A stretch of DNA of 64,000 nucleotides from Turnera subulata (taxonomy: Eukaryota > Streptophyta > Magnoliopsida > Malpighiales > Passifloraceae), in the NCBI GenBank assembly GCA_028386065.3, contig JAKUCV010001506.1, forward strand, positions 1,936 through 65,935, given 5' to 3'. Below are positions 46,549-57,599 of the stretch, in pieces (positions within the stretch are counted from its first letter, which is position 1; each line of letters begins with the position of its first letter). The position numbers were made by a program, and so were the translations under genes. The notes below the pieces were generated by a model. The model ran no database searches. It saw only the letters and a list, made by a program, of their open reading frames with translations, and had not been told where the DNA came from.

Positions 46549-48513
46549 GAATTGGTAGCGGAGCTTGTTTGTTTAGGATGTGTTTGGTGTCATGACAGTT
46601 GACGTCTTGCCTTTTGCTGCAAAAATATGTGATAGTTTTGGTAGTGGAGCATGAATTTTCTGAAAGTGTGTGTTATGTTATTTCAAATGTGATAGTTGTG
46701 GTAAAGGAGCTTGTTTTCATGATAGAGTTAGATGTCTACGCCGTTGGGACATGGTTAAGTAGTTTTACTAGAGGGGCATAGGTTGTTGAGTCTTGTGGCT
46801 AATACCCATCGAGTTAGAGGTTGTGGTTTGGTGAGAGGTGTTTGTTTTAATTATTTGCTCTATGTGTGTTACATATTGTGCTTTGATGTTTGCTTGATGT
46901 GTAGCTCGGGAAACTCATGGACAGGTTTTGTTGGCTCGGAGTAGTTGAGAATAAGGAACTAAAGGAAGTAAGTAGATGGTTTTGTGGATTTAACAGAGTG
47001 TAAGTGATGGCAAATAAGTCTAACGATGGATTGGGATGGTTTGAACTGAAGTTGAATTGAGGTATGGGTGAAAATTTTATGAGAGGATGTGTGAGAATAA
47101 AGGAGTAAGATTGTAGTTTGCGAGTCGAAGCTCGATAATAGTAAGGGAAGGGTAGTAGATAGTGATGTAGAACCTAAGGATAAGTAAAATATGAAGGAAT
47201 AGGCTGTGATTTTGGAGTTCTGGTTTGGAGCTTATACTAGAGTATGATTAACGGTTATGTTAAAGTTTTAAGTATTTTAAGTAGTAAGGGGAAAAGAGGA
47301 CGTTTACGAGTGTTGTGGGTAATTAGCATATATTAGAGTAAAGTTGACACCCTAGATTACCCTGGATTACTTAGAGTTAGATTATGGAGCGGTAAGTTAA
47401 GATGAAGTATGTTGTGGACTTTAAAGTTATGACCTTAAACTTAAAGGATGTTCATAGTATTTTTGTTATAGTGAACACTAGAGGTTATTAATGTATGGGA
47501 GATGATATCAAGTTTAGAGGAAGAGCTAATTAAAGGAATGGTAAGAAGTTGAGGCATACGCGGAGTGACGCAGCAGAAGCATGATTGGCCTGTTTGTACG
47601 TAATTTGCTTGAGTCGGATGTTTTGGTAGCTTAGTTGATGCAATTGGTGTGCTTGTGCATGCACTAGTGTGCATCAGTGTGGGAGTAGTGTACCTTGAGA
47701 TCTGGTTGGGGCAATTGGCCCGGTTGGTTGATTAGAGTGCTAGTGCACCCAAGAGTGTGCGAATCACGCGTTTTGTGGCTTGGTTGGGGTAATTGGCCTT
47801 ATTGATCAATTGGTGCAGTTGTGTGTGGATAGGGCACCGTAGTGGAGTGACTGAGACGTAGAAGTTACCAGTGATGAGAGAATGAGTATATGGATTGTGG
47901 TGGCTTATCGAGTGATGTATCATATGGGGAAGTAAAGTAGAGACTTGTATGGTTACATTTGGAAGGCTAACAGTACATTGCAAGTTTTATTACTTGACTA
48001 TGTGGCCACAATTTATAACGTTTTCGAATTATTGTTTTGGAAAATATTTTTAAAGGTAGGAATTAAACAAGTTTGGCATTAGTACTGTTTAGCCTATCCA
48101 TTTGTGCCGTGGTGAAGAGTGATAGATAGTCAAGAGAGCTAGAATATATAAGAATGTGGTTAAGTGGTAGATGTAAGTGAAACGGATTAGAGTGATATGT
48201 GACCATAAGGATGCATTGCGATTATACAATTTGAGAAGATATGTTTATTGTCAGTATCTAAGCTTGGGGGATATGTAATAGCTAAGGTTGAACTCGAGAA
48301 CGAATTTTGAAGAAAACAAGTTAAACATATATGGGACTGAGTTACTAGATGAGTGGCACTATGGATATATCGGTAGCGGAGTATGATCACTTAAAACAAC
48401 ATATGAGCATTTCTAGGAAGATGCTTGAGAGCTACATAAAAGAATTGATGTTGTTATTGAGGTTAGGATAACATTTGAATTTCGGGGACAAAATTCCTTG
48501 ATGGAGGGGATGA
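46549..48513 (+). other. LARD2 internal domain, non-coding
   Basis: It starts with the primer-binding site and ends with a hairpin GAATTTCGGGGACAAAATTC (48477-48496) and the polypurine tract. No gag, protease or RT motif is seen in six frames. Confidence 0.7.
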
Positions 48514-50772
48514 TGTGATACCATAGGTACACCCTAGAATATAGAGAAGTATTTACAGGATGAGAGTCGGGTGTAGCTTGTCCCCTAGGGACGTTCCTAT
48601 TACTTTGACCGTGCATTCTGCAGTTTGTGGGCGATGTTTATATTTGAGGTATACATGTTAGTGTGGGTTATGGCTCGGTAATATGTGCTAAAATCGGCTT
48701 TAGAGTAATGGTGCGCATAGTCTTGGCCTAGTGTGCACAAATGGGTTCAGAGTGACCCATTGGCACGGTTGGCCTAATCAAGGGTACTCGGTACTCGATT
48801 TGATCAATCGGTCGATAAATGGTGGGGAACATTAGAAATGTGATTATTTGGTGTAATAGATTCATTAGAGGCACGATTGGCCATGGGGATTATCGGTTGG
48901 CTCGATTTGGTGCGAAATGGTACACAACCGGCATTGGTGTGCCCGTCGATGCACAATTAGGCACGATGAGGGTAAATGCGTAATTTGCCAAATCGTCCAA
49001 TCAGAGTTAGACATGTGGCTCGGAAATATGTTGCTGGAGGTCTTTGATGTACAAGCTAGTAGGTCAGGTGTCACGAGCTAATTGGTGGAAAATAAGCACG
49101 AGGTGGCGTTTTGGTGCATGTGGCACCTAAAGGGAAAGAGGTGGCAAGTGGGGTGGTGACTCACCTACTTAGGCAGACCTTAAGAGATTAAATTAAGCAC
49201 CTCTCCATCACTCTTATCTTCCAATTTCGTGGTTAGGAGCTGGAGAGAAAAGAGAGAGGAGAAAGAGAGGAAGAGAGGAGAGGAAGAGAAGTGAGACTTG
49301 GATGGTTTTACTCTCGGGCAAATTGACCCTTGCTCACTAAAAAGAAGATTCCGACCAAATTACCGGTTGGAATTGAGCAAAACCAAGCCCAGAGTTAGCT
49401 AACTTCCACAGCTTTCCATGGGCATTTTGTGGTGCTGAACTGAGAGAGTTATGCACTCTCAAATTCACTGTTCGGCAGTAGACCTGCTCCATGACTCCGA
49501 GTTGGTGTAGGAGCCATATCTGGAGCTACAGACCTCTAAATTGAACGTTCTTGGTGGTTCTGGAAATCTAAGAGATAGGGCTACAACTTGGATATTGATG
49601 ACCAAGGCTGGTTCTGTCTTTAAGTGCGTCTTTAATCTCGATGAACTCTTTGCTGCTACAGGCAGATTCTACCCGAGTTAGGGTAAGGATGTTTTTGTGA
49701 GGTTGAATTGTGTGCTTCTGGTTATGGTTGGTTGTGTTATGCTTTGATGTGTATTTTTATGTCTGTAACAGGGCAGTAGGAACCCTAAGTGCCCAAGGGT
49801 TCCAAAGTGAAAGAATGAACAGCCTTGATGTGCCTAATAGTTTGGTAAGTGGGGTTGCATGCTAATGATGGTTAATGGTTCTCATTTGTTGGTTGATGAA
49901 CCAATGTGCTCGGTGGTGGCACCTATGGTGCGATATTGTGGTTTGGCACCTATGGTGCAATATTGTGGTTATGCCTTGGTTTATTGACGAGCTCAGTGGT
50001 TGGGCTGTGCATTGCATGCATAACATTTGCATCCATTGCATTTGCACAATGTTGGCTCATTGATGAGGATTGAGGGACCTTGCAACACCACATGGCTGAT
50101 CGGTCATATGAGGTAATGGTGGTGTTGTGCTAGGCGCTATGTGTGGTTGTGGTAGCTAATCGGTTATGCCTCGTACGTGGGGCTGTGGGCTAAGGAGTAA
50201 CATGTTGGGGGGGGGGGCTACCGGACCATACAGGTAGGCTTAGTATAACTTCACGATAGCTTACCCGTGGGCTGATCACGGTGGCATGTGGGGAGTGCGT
50301 TTGGGTGTTGTTTTCCACTTGTGTTAATATTATTGCTATTACTTGTATGTCACTCTACTTACTGAGTTTATACTCACTCCCCATTTTCTCCCATTGTCTT
50401 AGAGGTGCGAGATTGAGAGCACGGGTTGTCGGTGGATGGGTATCGCCGAGTCGGTCTCTTTTATTATTTAATTGTATTGGATTGTACATGAAGGTTATGT
50501 ATATGTATAGTAAGAGTTAGTGCCCCTTCGTAGCAACAGTTTTATGACATTAGAGGAGCCGTCTTTATTAGTTGGTTTTGATACTTTTTATCGTCTTGTT
50601 GCCTTTCCATTTGTTTGTTTTGCTCCCTTTTACGCTGTACATATGAGGTCAGTAACTCGCGAGGCAGAGGCAACGAGCTTCTGAGTGAGATAAAGAAAGG
50701 CCTTCGGGTGCCTTGTGGCACATGGTGGGTGCGCAAGGTACCTGGCCAGTCGCGCTTAGCGGAGGCGTGACA
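48514..50772 (+). repeat. LARD2 3' LTR
   Basis: It is 2259 bp, with TGTGATACCATAGG at the start and GGAGGCGTGACA at the end. A run of 11 G occurs near 50205, where the partner LTR has a short mixed sequence. Confidence 0.85.
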
Positions 50773-52553
50773 CGTATTACCCTTATCCAATTGGTTCTAT
50801 CTGCTTAGCCCGTATATATTATGCAAAAGGCAAGGATCCCACGAAGCATTTGCACTGAGCTGGATGCTAAATGTCGTTATTTTTTTAGGGGGGATACTAG
50901 AGAGCAACGAAAGATGCATCTGGTATCGTGGAATAAGGTTCGGCAACCCAAGTCTGTTGGTGGTTTAAATATAAGATAGTCTAGTACTATGAACAATTTC
51001 TTCATGATGAAGTTAGGGTGAGGTAATCTTACTCAACCTCAGGCTTTTTGGGTTCGGGTTCTTTGCTCTAAATATGGTGTAATGCGGGGAACTTTACCTT
51101 CTGTAGTGCATAAAACTAGTTGCTCACCATTGTGGAGAAGGGTTAGTGAGCAATGGGCAGTTATGCTTTCTGGTTTAACATGGACCGTGGGCAATGGGTG
51201 TACATTGCGATTTTTGGTTAGAGAAATGGCTACCGGATGTGGGGGTGTTGGCTGATCTCATCACCGGCCTAATTCCTGATGATATAATAAATGGTTCAGT
51301 GGCTGAGTTTGTAGGGGTGCAAGGTCAATGGCGTTGGGATCTGATTAGTTCTATTCTCCCTACATCTGTGTGCCTTGGGCATGCAAGTATACCCTGCCCT
51401 CAACCGGATGCAGGTTCTGATGAAGTGCACTGGGCAGGAGAGGCGAATGGGTATTTCTCCCTCTCGTTAGCCTATAAGTTGCTTTGTGAGGATGAGTGGG
51501 ATCCAGTTGATCCAGTTTGGAAGCAAGTATGGAATTTGAAAGGACCATAGAGGGTTCAGACTTTTTTATGGATGGTTATTCATGATAAATTGCTCACTAA
51601 TGTGGAGAGGGTCCGACGTAACCTTGCCGCCTCGTCGTTGTGTCCCCGGTGCCAGCAGTCACCTGAAACTACTTTGCATGCCTTACGGGATTGTCCAGCC
51701 ATTCAAAACCTATGGACCAGGCTTTTACCACCTTCATCATGGGGGTTGTTCTTTAATTTGCAATTGAGAGACTAGTGTGCGACGAGTCTATATAACAGAT
51801 TTAAGGGCTTCAACATTATTGCGAGCTCGGATGTGATCTTTAGCCTGACCATTCATACCATCTGATTAGAGCGAAATGTAGTTGTCTTTGAAGGGATTCA
51901 GTCCTCGTCGGATCATTTTTTCATTCCATTAGATTTCGGCATGACGATTTGCAGGTTTCTGAGCTTGCATTTGATTGAAAGGGTGCGTACGAGGGGTCTC
52001 ATTCTCTGCAGCTGGTTTCCTAATGTCCGCCGAACTCTGGCTTCATCAAGGTTAATACAGACGACTCTTCTTTAAACTCCAGCAAGGCAGCTGCTGGAGG
52101 GATTATACGTGATGAGATGGGTACTTGGCTGTTGGGTTTTAGTTACAATCTGGGCTCCTGTTCCACACTTCATGCGGAATTGGCTGCGGCTTGGGCAGGT
52201 TTGTCAGCTGTCTGGGCCTGTGGATATCGATAAGTTGAATTGGAAGTGGATTCACTACCTTTGGTTTACCTGTTGCATGATAGGGTCCTTTTCCTAGGGC
52301 TTACTGGTCCTCTTATTGCTCAAATTGTGGATTTGTTGACGGTGACGTTGGACGGTTATAGTGCAATTTACCCTCCGTGAAGCCAATTGCGTTGCTGACT
52401 CTACCCGAAAGGATTGCACGTTATCACTGATCAGCCTAATGTTGTTTCATCGATTATTACATGATGTAATGGGGGTCTCTACCTCATGAACTGTTGTGAT
52501 TCTTTAAGTTAATACTATCAGGGCGTTAGCCCTCATCACTTACCAAAAAAAAA
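50773..52553 (+). pseudogene. LINE, right fragment: RT end, zf-RVT, RNase H and 3' tail
   Basis: Protein-like reading resumes after the LARD2 TSD: AKCRYFFRGDTREQRKMHLV, NKVRQPKSVGGLN (about 50870-50970), then a zf-RVT domain (RVQTFLW, LCPRCQQSPETTLHALRDC at about 51640-51700). An RNase H remnant follows (AAAGGIIRDEMGTWLLGFSYN, LHAELAAAWAGL at about 52090-52205). The 3' end has a hairpin GGGCGTTAGCCC (52521-52532) and an A tail (52545-52553). Many frame changes. Together with the other two fragments the LINE is about 5.2 kb. Confidence 0.8.
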
Positions 52554-52633
52554 GTTATGCCTTTTAATGTTAGTTGTGTGTGTTTCTTCTGCTCAACTGC
52601 TCGAACTTGGTTCCTTGGCATGTATTTTGTATC

Positions 52634-52941
52634 GGATAAAATGGATTTTTGGTTTTTGTACTCGCCTCGAATTTTAATTGTGGTCATTTTACTCAACTTT
52701 CATGGATTTTGGTCTTTGTACTACTATGTCTTCAATAAATTTGATATTTCCAAACATGTGTAGTCATTAGTTAAGTCATCACGTGGGATTTAAATTTGAC
52801 CAATTGAATGATGACACGTATTTGAAAATACTAAATTTAGTAAAAACATAATAGTATAAGGACCAAAATCTATAAAAGTTAAGTACAATGACCATATTTA
52901 AAATTTGAGACGAATAAAAGACCAAAAATCCACTTTACTCC
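52634..52941. mobile_element. MULE-type MITE (308 bp) with 9-bp TSD
   Basis: The ends are GGATAAAATGGATTTTTGG on the left and, on the minus strand, GGAGTAAAGTGGATTTTTGG on the right. Each arm extends for about 90 bp (for example GGATTTTGGTCTTTGTACTA and GATTTTGGTCCTTATACTA). The duplication TTTTGTATC (52625-52633 and 52942-52950) is perfect. A 9-bp TSD with long inverted repeats is typical of Mutator-like elements. Confidence 0.82.
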
Positions 52942-53317
52942 TTTTGTATCCCAAATATGGTTTGCCTGCAAGCGCCCAATCACTTGTTTGCCCCTTGTGG
53001 CTAGTGCTTTGTTTTACTTTTTTTTGATACATAGGAGTTATATAAATAACCTACAACCCCATCAGACTACAACTAGTGTTCGCCAATGCTCTGCCTTATG
53101 AGAAATGCATGATCCTTTTTCCACGAAAAAAAATGTTTTCAATGTTCTATATATATTGAAGTTTTGAATGACTATTGGGCTAAATTTTTTTACTCCAACT
53201 TAGAGGTTTGGAATAAAAAAAAATCCTTGAATTAAAATGATTACGATGAAAGTACCCTAAACTTTCATTTCTTAACCCCAAAAAAATCCCCTGAACTATA
53301 AAAAACCAAATGGAGAT

Positions 53318-53460
53318 GCTCTAAACCCTAAACCCTAACATTCAATGTTTAAATTCCTTAAATATTAAACTTTAAATCTTAAACCTTTAATTTTAAGTCC
53401 TAATTCTCTAAATCTTAAAACACAAAATTCTAAATCCTAAACCCAAAAGCTCTATCCCCT
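53318..53460 (+). repeat. Degenerate telomere-like tract
   Basis: CTAAACCCTAAACCCTAAC (about 53320-53338) gives almost three plant telomere units (CCCTAAA); further CTAAA/CTTAAA words with substitutions continue to about 53460. Confidence 0.5.
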
Positions 53461-53504
53461 AAACTATAAAAAAAATAACTGATAATTTTCAAAGTTTTTT
53501 TCAT

Positions 53505-53531
53505 TGTTGTCAAATCCGGCCCGGCCCAGCC
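53505..53531. mobile_element. MITE-like repeat, left end (interrupted)
   Basis: ATTGTTGTCAAATCCGGCCC-type text stops at the TSD CAGCC and continues at 63495 with CAGCCGGTTGAACCCGG. Read on the minus strand, the far end (about 63826) gives ATTATTAAACCCAGCCCGACC, an imperfect inverted match. It is probably a short non-autonomous DNA element of about 350 bp. Confidence 0.45.
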
Positions 53532-56400
53532 TGTAACAGCCCGGGTAAAAATTTATATTTTTACCGGGACCTTAAAACGCTTTGTACAGTAATTTACCAT
53601 GTAACAATAATCTTGGGTGATTATTTCAGGGTAAATTATGTATCGGATTCTAAAATCGACCTATACCCCACGTCCTAGATTTTTCCGCGGATTTTACGGA
53701 CCAGAGTTGGTATTTTTCGGGTCCAGTAATCTCGAGAAAAGTCAGGTTTATCCTCGAGATAACGGACCAGAAATAAAGTCAAGGGGGTATTATAGTTATT
53801 TTTTGGTCCGGACGGGACACGACTGCATAATTGAATTATGCAATCGCCTTCTTCTGTGACGCCTGTGAGCTACCTTTTCCTGTGCTACTCGTGCCTTACC
53901 AGTACCATGCACGTTTATTACTAGTGATTCTTCTGCTTTCCAGTGCACACACACCATCAGCCTTCATCTTCACCTGCCTCTGCAACTCTGCAAAAACTCA
54001 CAGCAAGAAAACCCATACAACCTCAAAACCAATACCAGAAAAGAAAAAAAAAGAAAGAAACACACAACCCAGCAAGACTACGTCGTTTTGCACAAGCCAC
54101 CCTCTCTTCCTCCACTTTTCTTTTCTTCCTTTCTTTTTTTTCTTTTCCTGCCGCCACCACCAACCACCGTGAACCACCGCCACACGAGACACCACCCACG
54201 CCATCGCCTTCCACGCAGCGTCGCCGACCATACCCAGCTGTCCATGCCCGATTCTGCCGCCCGACGCGCTGCACATGGCTGTGGACCGACGGGCTGCACC
54301 TCCTTCTTTCTCCCCGCTGCAGCCGCCGCCGTCGAGCCTCACCCCTGCTGCAACGCGATTTGCAGTCGCACCGTCAGCCGCCAGCGTCTCGCCGTTCCGT
54401 GTCCTGTCCCGTCGCGCCTTCGTCTTGGTGTTACCGCCTGCCTCTCTGCCGTTTCCTCGTCGCGCCGCCCGTACCTGTGAAGACCACCCGGGTCCTGAGG
54501 TGAGCCGACCCGCCAACATCTGGGTCGAGTCGCGGGTCACAAGGCGCTAGGCCACGCTTTGGCACGGGCCCATGTTCTGGGTCTGTGTCCTGGCCTGGAC
54601 CTTGGTGCCTAGGCCCCGTGGGCTGGACCTGCTGGGTTACTAGACCTAGTTCTTGGGCTGGCACAATTGGCCCAATCCAGGGGAAAAAAAAGAAAAAAGA
54701 AAAAAAGGGATTTTGGAAATAAATATAAAATCTGGAAAAGAGGAAAATACAAAATTCTGGGAAATAACAATTACTTGGTATTTTATGGAATAATAATAAT
54801 AACTATAATTCTGGGAGGTAAAAATAATTTGTCGAAATAATATTTTGAGAAATAAATTTGGGAATAATATTTATATATACTTATGGCAAGATAATTATAG
54901 CATGGTAGTTAATTTGGAAAAAAATATATATATAATGAAAGTATTTTGGAAAAACATAAGTAATGGAGATATTTTGGAAAGTACATACTTATGGAAAATA
55001 AATATGAAAAGGGTATTATCAAAGTAAGTAATATACCGAAATAATATCCGGGTAAAAGTATGGTATTATTCTGACACTTGTAAATAAATGGTGAATTATG
55101 ATGATAATGGGAATAACCCGGGAGAGTACCGAGTTAGTTCAGTATTTATTTTACGGCTTATAGTAATAGTCGAGCATTTGCATATCATCTTATGTGTGCA
55201 TAAATTATTGTTTAATATAGGAGTTGATAACGAGCAATACCCCGAGGAGCCTGAGCCGGGACATTTCGAGGACTTTCAGGAATAGGAAAATCGGCTAAGG
55301 TGAGGATAAGTAAATAATTATATACTGCCCGTGATATCAAGTTGTTGTTTGTTGCTATGTGTGATATTTGCTGATATAATACTTTGTGGCTGTGAATGGT
55401 TGTTGTGAGATGAATTTAGTTGATATGTGTTGCCGTTGATGTTATTGAATTATTGTTACTGTTGTTGTTGACTGTGAGAAATGTGTGAGTTGAGTACCGG
55501 GGGTACTAGTATAGGAAACAGTTAGGAATAAGTTTATATTATCCAGACGAGCGGAGAGGCTGTGAGCCTGCTCGGGATAATGGACATGGGTCGGTTAATA
55601 GTAATGTTGTAACAAGTTGAGGAAAAAGAAATAATAAAATTGGAAACACTTAGACATCTAGTAAGTCATAGTTAAATGTTGGAACAACCAGATGGTAGTC
55701 TTATTTTTATGGTGCTGGGGGAGAGTGTGCTTGGGGTCTGCTCTCTGTCTATACCAATTATTATTTTAGGCGCTGGGGGAGAGTGTGCTTGGGGTCTGCT
55801 CCCTGTCTGTGTCAGTTATACGTGGAGGTACCAGGGCAGGGTCCACGGGCTAGCTAGCTTGACTACCAGACGATGGCCACCATTTAACTAGTGATAGGGG
55901 CCCTGATAATAAAATTTGGTATAACGTGTCTAAAATCACAGAGTGTGTTATTTGAGGTTCGTGAGAACCTTAGTTATTTGCTGTTGATGTGACTTGATTA
56001 TTATCGGTTGCTTGTATATGTATATTTGCTTATGGATTTTACCTAGTGAGCAATTCGGACTCACCCCTCGCATGCGTGACCTGGTCACGTAGTTTGATTG
56101 TGCGTAGCTCAGGTACGTTCGAGGCAAGCTGTGGCGCACCCTCTGCCAGGCCCGGATCCATCTTGCGTTGCATCCTTTTCATATTGTTGCCTATTATTGT
56201 ATTGTATTAAGTCTTCCGCTGCTTGCATTTTATTACTCTGTTTTCGTTGCTTGCTGTAATAATGTCTTTGCGTCGGGACAAATACTGTTGTTGTTTTATT
56301 ACTGTTGGCTTGTGATATTTACCGCTGTCGTTTCTATGATAAATAATAGGTCCCACGTGTTTACTGTGTATAATGGTAAATACGGATCGGGGCGTCTCAT
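53532..56400 (+). repeat. 5' LTR of gypsy element 3
   Basis: It is 2869 bp, with an exon-like C/T-rich segment (53990-54490) followed by a splice-donor-like GAGGTGAGCC, a tandem GCTGGGGGAGAGTGTGCTTG repeat (about 55716 and 55772), and the stem-loop AGTGAGCAATTCGGACTCACC (about 56044-56064). The many ORFs between 53830 and 54664 overlap on both strands and are not genes. Confidence 0.88.
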
Positions 56401-56516
56401 TTTGGTAGCGGAGCGGGTTGTAGGTCCTTGGTTGTTGTTTGATTGTCTGTGCATATCCTGCTCCACATGTTATAAATATGATACCCATGCATACATCTTC
56501 ATATAGGAAGGACGAG

Positions 56517-57599
56517 ATGGATCCGGCTGAGGGACACCAGCATGCCGCCCAACAGCACTTGGAAGAGGACCAAGTGTCAATCAGTCAATTGCATGCGTAC
56601 GTAGAAGAACCACATGTCTACGATGGGGTACCGGATATGCCATACCAGATGTCCCTGCAGATGATGCACATGATGACCCAGATCCTTCATCGACAGACAG
56701 CTAGGGGACCAGTTGAAGACCCTGTTTTTACCAAGCTATCTGAGCTTGGAGGTGAGCCTTTCTCAGGAGCGACTGACCCTCGTGAGGAAGACGAGTGGTT
56801 ACATCAGATCGCCAGGGTCATGCTTAAGATCAAGTGCAAAACTGACCAGTAGGCGAACTATGTTGCTTCTCTTTTCTGTGAAGAAGCAGCAACATGGTGG
56901 GAATGTACCACAAGAGACCTGCCGAAACTAGTGGTGATGCCATGGCTTGAGTTCACGACCATGTTCAAGGACAAGTTTATTACTGAAGAATTTCAGGAAC
57001 GCATGCAGCGCGAATTCCTGGAATTGCGCCAGGATAGTATGACCGTGACAGAGTATGAGAAGAAGTTTGATCATCTGTCCCTGTATATTGGAGATCTTGT
57101 AGCAACTACCAAGGCCAGATGCCAACGTTTCTGGAGAGGTCTACATCCTAACATCCGAGCCATCATGGGATGCAAGGATTATGCTGGATATCAGGAGATG
57201 GTAAGGGATGCTCAGAAGGCTGAAGTTACATGGCGTGATCAACAGGAGTATCACCGGAAGAGAAATGCACCACAAGTACCTCCCAGTCAGAACAAGAAGC
57301 CATATGCACCTGCCACTAGTGCACCTGTAGCTGGACGAGGACAGTATCAGCAGATGACTCATAGACGTGGTTGGACTAAAAACCGCAGAGCTTCGACTGG
57401 AGGATGGAGTGGACCCGGAATGACTAGATCTGGAGATAACCGCTACCGACGTCCCATATCATCGGTCAGATGCTTCCAGTGCAATGAGTTGGGACATTAT
57501 CGTTATGCATGCCCAAAGCTTGGGAGAGTCAGTAACTCTGCACCGGCACCAACAGTTCAGACCTCTGTGGCTCGCGGGCCAGGTGGATCTAGAGCTTAA
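56517..57599 (+). pseudogene. gag of gypsy element 3 (one in-frame stop, then terminal stop)
   Basis: The ATG at 56517 begins MDPAEGHQHAAQ. The capsid-like core has SELGGEPFSGATDPREEDEW, then a TAG at 56850-56852, then EEAATWWECTTRD and QEFLELRQD-like text (read: REFLELRQDSMTVTEYEKKF). A CCHC zinc knuckle CFQCNELGHYRYAC lies near 57472-57515. A TAA at 57597-57599 stops the frame, but the same frame continues into protease. The upstream ORF start at 56439 is in the leader and is not preferred. Confidence 0.82.

Larger units (their letters stand above)
39823..50772 (+). mobile_element. LARD2: non-autonomous LTR retrotransposon containing a hAT insertion
   Basis: The element belongs to the same family as LARD1, in plus orientation, with TSD CGTAT (39818-39822 and 50773-50777). 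LTRs start TGTGATACC and end GCGTGACA. A primer-binding site TGGTAGCGGAGC is at 46553-46564 and a polypurine tract GGAGGGGATGA at about 48503-48513. Without the hAT and its extra 8 bp the left LTR is 2268 bp, close to 2259 bp for the right. The internal domain (46549-48513, 1965 bp) has no coding motif. Confidence 0.88.
52554..53531. other. Intergenic AT-rich sequence with MITE and telomere-like tract
   Basis: No gene is supported. The segment holds a MULE-type MITE (52634-52941), a telomere-like CCCTAAA tract (near 53325), and, at its right end, the start of a repeat interrupted by gypsy element 3. Confidence 0.6.
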
